A DNA stretch of 63,195 bases from Isotricha intestinalis (taxonomy: Eukaryota; Ciliophora; Litostomatea; Vestibuliferida; Isotrichidae). The position numbers and the translations under genes are program-made. Of this stretch, positions 20,201-27,541 are shown in pieces (position 1 is the first letter of the stretch; each line of letters starts with the position of its first letter). The stretch lies in the NCBI GenBank assembly GCA_023807065.1, contig JAJJLU010000372.1:1-63195 (forward strand), given 5' to 3'. Below the pieces are notes generated by a model. It saw only the letters and a list, made by a program, of their open reading frames with translations, did no database searches and was not told the DNA's origin.

Positions 20201-20282
20201 TCAATTTATTGAAATCATTGAAAAGGTAAAATATAATTATTATAAAAGAATATTTTTTGATTATTTAGAAAATGCTCAATAA
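17229..20282 (+). CDS. Large IQ-motif protein with repeated aromatic helical modules
   Basis: A 1017-residue cytoskeletal-type scaffold. A disordered Asn/Ser-rich start is followed by one clear IQ motif (KKIQKVFRGFLTRKK, ~238-252), a likely calmodulin or centrin binding site, then a coiled coil at ~335-360. From ~430 onward a ~35-45-residue helical unit recurs about six times, with a shared end such as FRQLLFNGIM, FKKFYFNGLYNQI, FIKFYYRGIYKQL, FYKFYKAGIIRLM and VIHTWNLKSGILKL. These are separated by charged or Asn-rich linkers. The repeated aromatic helix followed by basic residues recalls Sfi1-type centrin-binding repeats, though the match is only by pattern. Location in basal bodies or cortex is inference. 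No catalytic domain is visible. Confidence 0.75.
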   Translation: MFHSNSQTNLNNKSNSPLNERNKETKYIKKNKITNYFNNNNILELQNNNFRTPYKEKTENISYFKDINTERNTMPFQISEQKISIPEKYNINTHTYINKNNIPDLNLSLNTLNLTLDPSFNIEYNPQNELLNKNIPYKKAKINKNFNVKQISFPEGNTIINNNQMVKYGSDDINLNNINSFDNYSKSQSPAYKKKNVISYHHYKMINGINESKDLNLKKSTFSLFKEREPENFLINAKKIQKVFRGFLTRKKFFKGIIFSNNINIANCILKDYLKKNIFETLKNYTKRKNQIENNNDKPIYKKKPSINKKNEAFSVKKKNNSSEGIILIDKNSDENNLEKKLREYELQLNILKKENEKLRNINNLRYDNVKELNVENQSKEQNRNLSLDLENNKNDQNKSLNLKVFKFDDNNLNNESIINSSFRNSSLINNTTKLKIVLLKQFFWKKEAINQKILFIYMERWFSMIEKEKIKKELIEKREKILLKYITNKDNYLFLITKEKFRQLLFNGIMKENLYLRKEQKKEILEKIVKEEKENIKKSKLLKYLVLNKHSLVNNILQQYFKKFYFNGLYNQIKREKNIDIRKSMTIDPGFIKKNKKKQNNLDEDSFFVDESIDEVIKNNNNINKTLTKEQIEINEKKLEKLKKIFLKKNQKNKEFFHKCFIKFYYRGIYKQLIVSRRSMSSSLLSSETIVNSPNYYTIDNSNNISNTNNSNNINNINNSNNTNISNKDIHLSKLIDPKIYTSIYLDKDNNNENKEKEIENTEKEEKKEEIIVEVNEEEIEKKQYTIRLEKARNLRKFLVNKEKEKKDKIRIYFYKFYKAGIIRLMRLEGRKRAASRQSSLNKDSKLVYSINNNNNDNLNENNNSNSTPLITENLLKSIELKKQELKLAKLDNLFYKKNRKIKVILKNVIHTWNLKSGILKLKRANSGLKKKKSNSKNKILPSNESSKNLSFKKKNSSKVKNKKGNVKLIPKSKSQVALIQKNNEDNCVNQFIEIIEKVKYNYYKRIFFDYLENAQ

Positions 20283-20428
20283 TAAAATGCAAATAAAAAT
20301 ATATAAAATGTTACATATAAATTAAAATTTTGATATGTAAAAAATTAAATTGATTAAAAAATAATTTATTTTATTTTAAAATATTTTTTATAATCTTTTT
20401 TTTATTTATATATTTATTCATAAAAAAA

Positions 20429-21508
20429 ATGAGTGATAAAATGCCAACATTAGATGACTTAATAAAAAGTCATGATGAAAAACCAAAAGAAGAAGAAGAA
20501 AAAAAAGAAGAAGAAGTAAAAGAGGAAGTAAAAAAAGAAGAAGAAGTAAAAGAGGAAGTAAAAAAAGAAGAAGAAGTAAAAGTAGAAGAAAAAGAAAAAG
20601 AAGAAGAAATAAAAGAAGAAGAAAAAAAAGAAGAAGAAAAAAAAGAAGAAGAAGTAAAAGAAGAAGAAAAAAAAGAAGAAGAAAAAAAAGAAGAAGAAGT
20701 AAAAGAAGAAGAAAAAAAAGAAGAAGAAGTAAAAGAGGAAGAAAAAAAAGAAGAAAAAAAAGAGCCTCCAAAAGCTCCTAGAGAACCAGAACCAAAAATT
20801 CCTACAGATTTCCATTCTGAAATATCAGAATTAAAAGATTTAAAAACAGAAGGAAATAATTTAATAAAATCCGATTTAGAAAAAGCAATAGAGAAATATG
20901 AAGAAGCATATAAAAAATCCTCAGAATTAATTCCAAGAGCATATAAAGAGAAAGATTATAATAAAGAGCAATGTTCAGAAATAATATTATTACATAAGCA
21001 AATAATGTCAAATTTATCATTATCATATCAAAAAAAAGGAGAATATGAAAAGAGTATTGATTTAGATTTAAAAATAATAGCAGCAGATACAAATTATGAT
21101 AAAAGTTATGCAAGATTATTTATGAATTATATGAATATTAATAAACCTCAATCTGCTGTTTATTATGGTACTTTATTAAAAAAAAATTTTTCTGAAGAAA
21201 CTAAAGAAAAATATAAAGATTTAATCCCTAAAATAGAAGAAGAAGAAAAAAAAATTCAAAAAGAAATTGATGAATATAAAGCTAAACAAAGAAGTGACAC
21301 TATTAAAAGTATTTTAAAATATGCTATTCCTATACTTGTTTTAGTTATTGCTATTGTTGTTTATTTCTTAGTTTTTAAAAAAAATAATAGTAGTAATTTA
21401 AATGAAAGAAATATTAATAATTTAAATAGTAATGTTACTAGTAATTTAACAAGTGGTGATTTAAAAAATAATAATTTTACTTTAGATAATGATACTGATG
21501 TTGATTAA
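20429..21508 (+). CDS. Tail-anchored TPR protein with Glu/Lys repeat tract
   Basis: A 359-residue protein with three parts. Residues ~18-112 are an almost pure Glu/Lys/Val repeat (EEEKKEEEVKEE). Residues ~130-270 contain helical pairs of TPR type (EGNNLIKSDLEKAIEKYEEA, MSNLSLSYQKKGEYEKSIDL, YARLFMNYMNINKPQSAVYY), typical of chaperone-binding co-factors. A single hydrophobic helix near the end (YAIPILVLVIAIVVYFLVF, ~297-315) is followed by a ~44-residue polar tail. That makes it a C-terminally anchored protein with its TPRs in the cytosol, similar in plan to FKBP8/TOM-type co-chaperones but with no FKBP domain. The long frames on the opposite strand here are shadows of the GAA repeat. Confidence 0.8.
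   Translation: MSDKMPTLDDLIKSHDEKPKEEEEKKEEEVKEEVKKEEEVKEEVKKEEEVKVEEKEKEEEIKEEEKKEEEKKEEEVKEEEKKEEEKKEEEVKEEEKKEEEVKEEEKKEEKKEPPKAPREPEPKIPTDFHSEISELKDLKTEGNNLIKSDLEKAIEKYEEAYKKSSELIPRAYKEKDYNKEQCSEIILLHKQIMSNLSLSYQKKGEYEKSIDLDLKIIAADTNYDKSYARLFMNYMNINKPQSAVYYGTLLKKNFSEETKEKYKDLIPKIEEEEKKIQKEIDEYKAKQRSDTIKSILKYAIPILVLVIAIVVYFLVFKKNNSSNLNERNINNLNSNVTSNLTSGDLKNNNFTLDNDTDVD
20486..20765 (+). repeat. GAA/AAA-rich coding microsatellite
   Basis: About 280 bases of near-tandem GAAGAAGAA(A)n and GTAAAAGA units within the TPR gene, encoding Glu/Lys/Val repeats. The units are imperfect but phase-preserving (lengths in multiples of three). The tract is likely to vary in length between alleles. Confidence 0.85.
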
Positions 21509-21952
21509 ATTGATGTTAAAAAATATTTTAATTTATTTTTTATTTAAATAAATTAAATTTAAAAAAAAGATATGAGATAATAAACTTAATTAAAAAAGAT
21601 TATTTTATTATTTTCAAAAAATAATAAATAATTAAAAAAAAAGTTATAAAAAAATCAGAAAAATAAATTCAAGAAAATACATTATTGTAAATATCAAAAA
21701 ACATATTTCTAAAAGTTCAATAAATCCAAGAGAAGAAATTTAATAAGATAATTAAAGAAAAAAATAATAATAAAAAAGAAATAGATTTATTATCATTTAA
21801 TTAATATTAATAATTGTTTAAATTTTATAAATATATAAAAATAATGTTAATTATTTATTTAAAAACTTCTTAATTTAATTCTGATTGTTTTTTATTGAAA
21901 TTTATATTTTTTTCGTTTATTTAAACAAAAAAGATAATATAATAGAATTTAT
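21509..21952. other. AT-rich spacer between convergent genes
   Basis: A 440-base gap between two 3' ends. It is A-rich on the left and T-rich on the right. I see no feature. Confidence 0.55.
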
Positions 21953-24541
21953 TTATATTATTTTAGTAAGTATACCTTTAGTAATTTCTCTATATGTGTT
22001 AAAATTACCATTATCTAATTTTTTAAATTTAATAATACTTAAATTTGATAATTCAAAAGATTGAAAAATTTCAATTTGGAATTTTAAATTATCTTTTTCG
22101 CAAAGAAATTTAAAATTATCTAAACTTTTAAAATCAATTTTATTAATTTTTAAATATTTAATTAAATCTTCTTTAAGTTGATAAATATCTTTAAAAGAAA
22201 TCATTCCTGTATCAATTGGTTCTAAATTTGATTGAATATTATTTTTATTATTTTTGGAATTATTATTTTCAGAAATTTTTTTAGGTTTATTTTCTAAATT
22301 ATTAACATTTGTATTTAAAATAATTTTTTTATTTTGTTTTATTTTTTTTTCATTTTCATTAAATTTTTCTTTTATAATATTTTTATAACCTCTTGAACTT
22401 ACACAATAAATTTGAGATAAATTATTTATTTTTTTTCCTATTGTTTTTTTATAAACGGGTTTTATTTTTTTTAAATAAGTTTTATTTAAAGAATCAGTTA
22501 TTTTTTTTTGTTGTTGAGCTTTTGTTGTATAAGAGTTTAATTTATTAAACATATTTTTAATTTCATTTTCTTTGTTTCTTGCTGTATTTATTTTTAAAGA
22601 TAATTTTAAATTTTCATTGTCTTTTTGAAATAATTTATTAGTTATTAAAGGAGGAATTTGAAAAGGATTATTTATTTTTGGAGGTGATACTGAATTTAAT
22701 TTATTTATTTGAATTTTATTTTTTTCTTCTTTTAAATTTGTTATTTTTAATTTGTTTATTATTTTTTCTTTATTTGTTCTATTATCTGAAATATCAAATG
22801 TTAAATTGTCTTTTTTGTTTTTTGATTTGTTTATTTCTTTTTCATTTGTTTTTGGAATTATTATTTTTGGAATATTTAATCTTTCTGATATTTGACTTAA
22901 ATTGTTATCATTATTAATTTTATTGATTAAATCAATATTTAAAGAATTTTTAATTAAAGTATTTTTATTTTCATTTTCATAAGTATTTAATTTATTACAA
23001 TATTCATAATATAATTTATCTCCTTTATTTTTCTTTATATTATCTTGATAATTATCGTTTAATTTATAATTATAATTATTTCTTTCAGTATATACTTTTT
23101 CACTTTTAATTTTTATACTTCTTTCACTATTTTCTCTTGATAAATATTTGTCTTTTGATCCTTCTGAACTTATTCTATCTAATGAATTATTAATATTACT
23201 ATTTGTTATATTTATTTTTGGAATATTATTTATTGTCAAAGAGATTGATTGAGATAAATTATTTCGATTCTTTATATAATTATTTCCATTTTTATTATTT
23301 CTCTTTTTTTTCTTTATTATATTTAAAATGTCTTTGTCTGTTAAATTTTTATTCACTCTTTCTCTAATAACATTATTAATATTATAATCATATTTTTCTA
23401 ATAAGTTTTTTTTATCTTTTGAATATTTTTCAAATTCATCACTATTTAAATCACTAATACATTTTTCTCCTTGTTTAATAAATTTATTTAACAACAAATA
23501 ATAAGTTGTAGTAATATAATTATGTTTATTCATTAAAACATTAATTTTAACTTCATTTTCTTCAAAACCAAAATTTCCCATTTTTTGAATAATAATATTA
23601 TCAATAGGAATAATTAACAAATTACAAAGTAATCCTTCTTTAATATTATATTTAGGTTCTATTAACTTAAACCAAGAATGTTTCTTAATATCATTAATAT
23701 TAAATCTATTATCAGGATCAACACATAAAATATGATTGATTAAATCTTTAGCATTATTACTTAAATGGCAATTAGAAGAATAAGAAAATTTACCTTCAGT
23801 GATTTTTCTATATAATTTTTCATTATCTTCATCTTCAAAAGGTAAATAACCACATAACATTGCAAATAAAATTATTCCAGAACTCCAAATATCAACATTT
23901 ATTCCTTTATAATATTTTCCTATTATCATTTCTGGTGCTGCATAACAAGGACTTCCACATGCAGTTTTTAATAATTGATTATTATTATATATGTTACTTA
24001 AACCAAAATCTACTATTTTTATATTTTTATTAGAATCTAATAATAAATTTTCTGGCTTTAAATCTCTATGAACTATATTTAATTTATGTATATATTCTAT
24101 TCCACTGATTAATTGCTGATAAAATTTACATGCTTCTTCTTCTTTTAATTTTTTGTTTTTTACTATATAATCAAATAATTCTTTTCCGTTTGCATATTCC
24201 ATTATTAAATATAATTTATTTTGAGTTTGGAAAATTGAGTATAATTGAATTATGTTTTTATGATGAAGTGATTTTAATATTTTTATTTCTGTTTCTACTC
24301 TTTTAACATCTGAATGTTCTATTCTAGATTTCTCTAAAATTTTTATTGCCACTTCTTCTTTTGTTAATTTATGTCTTCCTAATCTTACTTTTCCAAATGT
24401 TCCTTCTCCTAATTTTCTTTCTAATAAAAAATCTCCTATTTGCTCATCTTTATATAGTATTTTATTGTATTCATTTGATATATAAATTTCATGGGATTTT
24501 TCACGTGAATGAGTAAAATATTCATCTACAAATTTTGACAT
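21953..24541 (-). CDS. SNF1/AMPK-type protein kinase catalytic subunit
   Basis: An 862-residue kinase with the full AMPK-alpha plan. The kinase domain covers residues 36-281: GEGTFGKV 45-52, Lys67, HRDLKPEN with Asp160, DFGLS 178-182, activation-loop Thr193 in LKTACGSP, APE 202-204. A UBA-like autoinhibitory helix bundle follows at ~318-352 (MGNFGFEENEV...TYYLL). A long Asn/Lys/Ser linker comes next, and the last ~95 residues (MISFKDIYQLKEDL ... LSIIKFKKLD) resemble a KA1-type domain. Family knowledge: Thr193 is the site used by upstream LKB1/CaMKK-type kinases. All catalytic residues are intact. It could be true SNF1 or a close AMPK-related kinase, since ciliates carry many copies. Confidence 0.93.
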   Translation of the reverse strand: MSKFVDEYFTHSREKSHEIYISNEYNKILYKDEQIGDFLLERKLGEGTFGKVRLGRHKLTKEEVAIKILEKSRIEHSDVKRVETEIKILKSLHHKNIIQLYSIFQTQNKLYLIMEYANGKELFDYIVKNKKLKEEEACKFYQQLISGIEYIHKLNIVHRDLKPENLLLDSNKNIKIVDFGLSNIYNNNQLLKTACGSPCYAAPEMIIGKYYKGINVDIWSSGIILFAMLCGYLPFEDEDNEKLYRKITEGKFSYSSNCHLSNNAKDLINHILCVDPDNRFNINDIKKHSWFKLIEPKYNIKEGLLCNLLIIPIDNIIIQKMGNFGFEENEVKINVLMNKHNYITTTYYLLLNKFIKQGEKCISDLNSDEFEKYSKDKKNLLEKYDYNINNVIRERVNKNLTDKDILNIIKKKKRNNKNGNNYIKNRNNLSQSISLTINNIPKINITNSNINNSLDRISSEGSKDKYLSRENSERSIKIKSEKVYTERNNYNYKLNDNYQDNIKKNKGDKLYYEYCNKLNTYENENKNTLIKNSLNIDLINKINNDNNLSQISERLNIPKIIIPKTNEKEINKSKNKKDNLTFDISDNRTNKEKIINKLKITNLKEEKNKIQINKLNSVSPPKINNPFQIPPLITNKLFQKDNENLKLSLKINTARNKENEIKNMFNKLNSYTTKAQQQKKITDSLNKTYLKKIKPVYKKTIGKKINNLSQIYCVSSRGYKNIIKEKFNENEKKIKQNKKIILNTNVNNLENKPKKISENNNSKNNKNNIQSNLEPIDTGMISFKDIYQLKEDLIKYLKINKIDFKSLDNFKFLCEKDNLKFQIEIFQSFELSNLSIIKFKKLDNGNFNTYREITKGILTKII

Positions 24542-24620
24542 TTATTATTTAAAATTATTTAAATAAAATATTAAAATTATATTTATTGAATATTATTCTT
24601 TTTTTACAGGAATTTTATAT

Positions 24621-25399
24621 TTATTTATCTAAATAAAATAATCCAAAAAATAAATATAGTAAAAGTATTATTGTTGTTAAAACAAAAAAATAAAAACATT
24701 TAATATTATTTCTTCCAACACATTTTGAAATCCATTGACAATGATGATCTAAGCCTAAAAAAAATAAATAAAATATATTTATATAATACTAATAATACAA
24801 ACATTACAATAATTACAATGTTCAATTTTATCTTCTTTTCTCATTACTATTTTACATATATCACAAATTTTAGTATTTTCTAAATTATTATAATTTACTA
24901 TTAATAAATCTTTATTTGGTAATCCTGGATTAATTAACATAGTTAAAGTATATGAAATATAATCTATTATTAAAATTAAAATTCCTATATTTCTAACTTT
25001 AGTATTCATTATATTCCAAAAAATATAAAAATATAATCCACAAAAAAAATTTATGAAAGTTGATAAAAAAATATAAAATGGCCCTATTTAAAAATATATT
25101 TATTTATAATTAAATATATTACAATGTGGTCCTATTGTTATTATTGGAATTCCTGTTTTTTTATTGTAACAAAATGGTTTTAAATTTCCTAAATAAATAT
25201 TATTGTATTTTTCAATATTTTTATTTTTTATTGTTGAAGATTCTTCAAAAATATAATTTGAAGTATTGTTATTATTAAATAAATCCAGATTAGCTTTTTT
25301 AAAATTTTTTTTTAAATCGTTATCTGATAAAAAATCACTTTCATTATTAACTTTTAAATTCTGAAAATCTAAATAAGAATCTTTTTTTTCATTTTCCAT
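24621..25399 (-). CDS. DHHC-type palmitoyltransferase (three exons, two tiny introns)
   Basis: Splicing GT...AG introns at 25084-25122 (39 nt) and 24755-24789 (35 nt) joins three frames into 705 nt, exactly 234 codons plus stop. Across the junctions the sequence becomes canonical: GPHWPFYIF entering TM1 and CIISLDHHCQWISKCVGRNN at the active site. Order: cytosolic N-terminus, TM1, TM2, cysteine-rich DHHC domain (CDICKIVMRKEDKIEHCNYC then DHHC), one long hydrophobic segment, and a stop. The usual fourth TM is not obvious, so the protein is shorter than typical. Start is placed at MENEKK (25399), because the upstream ATG at 25480 overlaps the divergent calcineurin start. The enzyme S-acylates membrane proteins. 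Acyl-anchored proteins in this window (MGCFG, MGLCVSK) are the kind of substrate it would act on. Confidence 0.9.
24755..24789 (-). other. Intron 2 of DHHC gene (35 nt)
   Basis: Begins GTATTATA and ends TTTTTTAG on the minus strand. Splicing restores the CxxCVxxxDHHC spacing of the active-site domain. Confidence 0.93.
25084..25122 (-). other. Intron 1 of DHHC gene (39 nt)
   Basis: Begins GTAATATA and ends TTAAATAG on the minus strand. Removing it converts a frame ending in an early stop into the conserved GPHWPF motif of DHHC enzymes. Confidence 0.92.
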
Positions 25400-25478
25400 A
25401 TAATAAAAAAAATATCTGAAATTCCTTAACGTAAAAACCCTAATAAAAAAATAAAAAAAATAATATTTATTTAAAAAC
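25400..25478. promoter_or_regulatory. 79-base bidirectional promoter gap
   Basis: Only 79 bases separate the chosen start codons of the DHHC gene (minus) and the calcineurin gene (plus), so both promoters and leaders must lie here or overlap coding sequence. The gap is A/T-rich with a small GC patch (CCTTAACG...ACCC) in the middle. Confidence 0.5.
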
Positions 25479-27374
25479 ATGGTAGACAGCCTTCCTGATC
25501 CTTTCGAAGACAGAGTAATGAAAGAAATTCTTCCTCCTCCTCATTTACCTCTTCCTCATAACAAATTATTTCCAAAAAAAGGAATTCCAGATTGGAAGAC
25601 ATTAAGAGACCACTTAACAAGAGAAGGTCGCCTTGAAAAAACAGATTTTTTAGAATTACTCTCTCTTTTCAAACAAGAAATAAAATCAGAACCTAATATT
25701 TTAAAAGTAGAAGACCCAGTAACAGTTGTTGGTGATTTACATGGACAATATTATGACCTTTTAAAATGTTTAGAAGTTGGTGGCAGTCCTGAAGAAACAA
25801 AATATCTTTTTTTAGGTGATTATGTTGACAGAGGTAATTTTTCCATTGAAAATGTTATTTTATTATGTGCTTTGAAATTAAATTTCAAAAAAAAATTTTT
25901 AATGCTTCGTGGAAATCATGAATGTCGTCAAATGACATCTTTCTTTAATTTTAAACAAGAATGTGAAGTTAAATATGAAAAAAAAATGGTAGAACCTCTT
26001 CCAGATCCATTCGAAGACAGAGTGATGAGAGATATTCTTCCACCCCCTCACATTCCTCTTCCTCATAATAAATTATTTCCTAAAAAAGGAATCCCTGACT
26101 GGAAGACATTAAGAGATCACTTAACAAGAGAAGGTAGAATAACAAAATCAGATTTTCTAGAATTATTATCTATTTTCAAAGAAATAATAAAAGCTGAACC
26201 AAATATAATAAAAATTGAAGATCCAGTAACAGTAGTAGGTGATTTACATGGTCAATATTATGATTTATTAAAATGTTTAGAAGTTGGAGGAAATCCAGAA
26301 AATACTAAATATCTTTTTTTAGGAGATTATGTTGATAGAGGGACTTTTTCAATTGAAAATATACTATTATTAATGTCTCTTAAAATAAACTTTAAAAATA
26401 CAATTTTAATGTTAAGAGGAAATCATGAATGTCGTCAAATGACATCTTTCTTTAATTTTAAACAAGAATGTGAAGTTAAATATGATTATCAATTATATGA
26501 TATAATAATGGAAACTTTTGATTGTTTACCAATAGCATGTTTAATTAATGATAAATTTATTGCAATACATGGAGGAATAAGTCCAGAAATAAATAAAATA
26601 GGAGATATAAGTAAAATTAATAGATTTGAAGAACCTCCAAAATCAGGAGCAATGTGTGATATGTTATGGAGTGATCCTTGTGAAAAAGATGATGAAGCTA
26701 TTGGATTAGGTTTTATTACTAATTCTACAAGAGGTTGTTCTTATGTTTTTGGAAGTAAAGCTGCTATTCCTTTTTTAAAAAAAAATGATATTTTAAGTAT
26801 CATTAGAGCACACGAAGCTCAATTAGAAGGATATAAAATGTATCAATGGGATCAAAATGTTGATTTTCCTTCTGTTATTACTATTTTTTCTGCTCCTAAT
26901 TATTGTGATGTTTATAATAATAAAGCTGCCGTTATTAAATTTAAAAATAATATGGTTAATATTCAACAATATAATTATAGTCCTCATCCTTTTATTTTAC
27001 CTAATTTTATGAATATATTTAATTGGTCTATTCCTTTTGTTTCTGAAAAAATTGCTGAAATGTTACTTCAAATTATTAAAAAAGATCCTTCTATTGATGA
27101 AAATAATAATGATACTAGTAGAGCTTTAGATGAAAATATTAGTAATTCTTTAAGAATGAAAGTTAAATTTATTACAATGTTAATGAAAATGTATAGAACA
27201 TTAAGAGAAGAAAGTGAATTAATTATGAAATTAAAGGGATTTTGCCCTGGAAATAAAATTCCTAGAGGAATCTTAATTCAAGGTCCTGAAGCTTTGAAAA
27301 CTGCTTTGGAAAGATATAAAAATGCCAAAAATTTAGATAGTGTTAATGAAGGGATGCCTAAAAATTATCATTAA
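25479..27374 (+). CDS. Calcineurin A (PP2B) with duplicated N-terminal catalytic segment
   Basis: A 631-residue protein. Residues 1-169 are a truncated PP2B catalytic start: LPDPFEDRVM, GDLHG 85-89, GDYVDRG 113-119, RGNHE 144-148, breaking off after CEVKYEKK. Residue 170 is a new Met that begins a complete calcineurin A: LPDPFEDRVM again, GDLHG 254-258, GDYVDRG 282-288, RGNHE 313-317, then HGGISPE, RAHEAQ, APNYCDVYNN and a calcineurin-B-binding helix (IPFVSEKIAEMLLQII). A C-terminal segment with a basic helix and a closing GILIQGPEALKTAL, like the autoinhibitory region, follows. The second unit has every metal ligand. The first lacks the late His and Asn ligands and so cannot be a full active site. 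The whole is one uninterrupted frame. Initiation at 25986 would give a normal-length enzyme. Ca2+/calmodulin control is expected from the family. Confidence 0.9.
   Translation: MVDSLPDPFEDRVMKEILPPPHLPLPHNKLFPKKGIPDWKTLRDHLTREGRLEKTDFLELLSLFKQEIKSEPNILKVEDPVTVVGDLHGQYYDLLKCLEVGGSPEETKYLFLGDYVDRGNFSIENVILLCALKLNFKKKFLMLRGNHECRQMTSFFNFKQECEVKYEKKMVEPLPDPFEDRVMRDILPPPHIPLPHNKLFPKKGIPDWKTLRDHLTREGRITKSDFLELLSIFKEIIKAEPNIIKIEDPVTVVGDLHGQYYDLLKCLEVGGNPENTKYLFLGDYVDRGTFSIENILLLMSLKINFKNTILMLRGNHECRQMTSFFNFKQECEVKYDYQLYDIIMETFDCLPIACLINDKFIAIHGGISPEINKIGDISKINRFEEPPKSGAMCDMLWSDPCEKDDEAIGLGFITNSTRGCSYVFGSKAAIPFLKKNDILSIIRAHEAQLEGYKMYQWDQNVDFPSVITIFSAPNYCDVYNNKAAVIKFKNNMVNIQQYNYSPHPFILPNFMNIFNWSIPFVSEKIAEMLLQIIKKDPSIDENNNDTSRALDENISNSLRMKVKFITMLMKMYRTLREESELIMKLKGFCPGNKIPRGILIQGPEALKTALERYKNAKNLDSVNEGMPKNYH
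25911..25978 (+). repeat. 68-nt block identical to 26418-26485
   Basis: Within the calcineurin duplication, this block (coding from the RGNHE motif to KYE) is base-for-base identical to 26418-26485, while the sequences immediately before it differ at many synonymous positions. It marks recent conversion, a recent junction, or an assembly join. Confidence 0.9.
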
Positions 27375-27541
27375 TGGGTATAAATAAAAAACAATTTTAT
27401 ATATATTGAATTTTTTTTAAGGTTGTTTTTTATATTTAAATTATATCACTTTATTAATCAAAATTAAATATGATTAAATGTAATTTATATATTATTTTTT
27501 TATTTTTTTTCTAAAATATTATAATAATTATAATATATTAT

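Noticed and set aside
16413..20282. Joining the 16413 and 17229 genes through an intron
   Set aside because: No GT...AG pair in the 135-base gap gives an in-phase join, and both genes have natural ends and starts.
20418..20815. Two long minus-strand frames (poly-Leu and poly-Phe) opposite the TPR gene
   Set aside because: They are the antisense of the GAA/AAA repeat coding Glu/Lys and have no real protein character.
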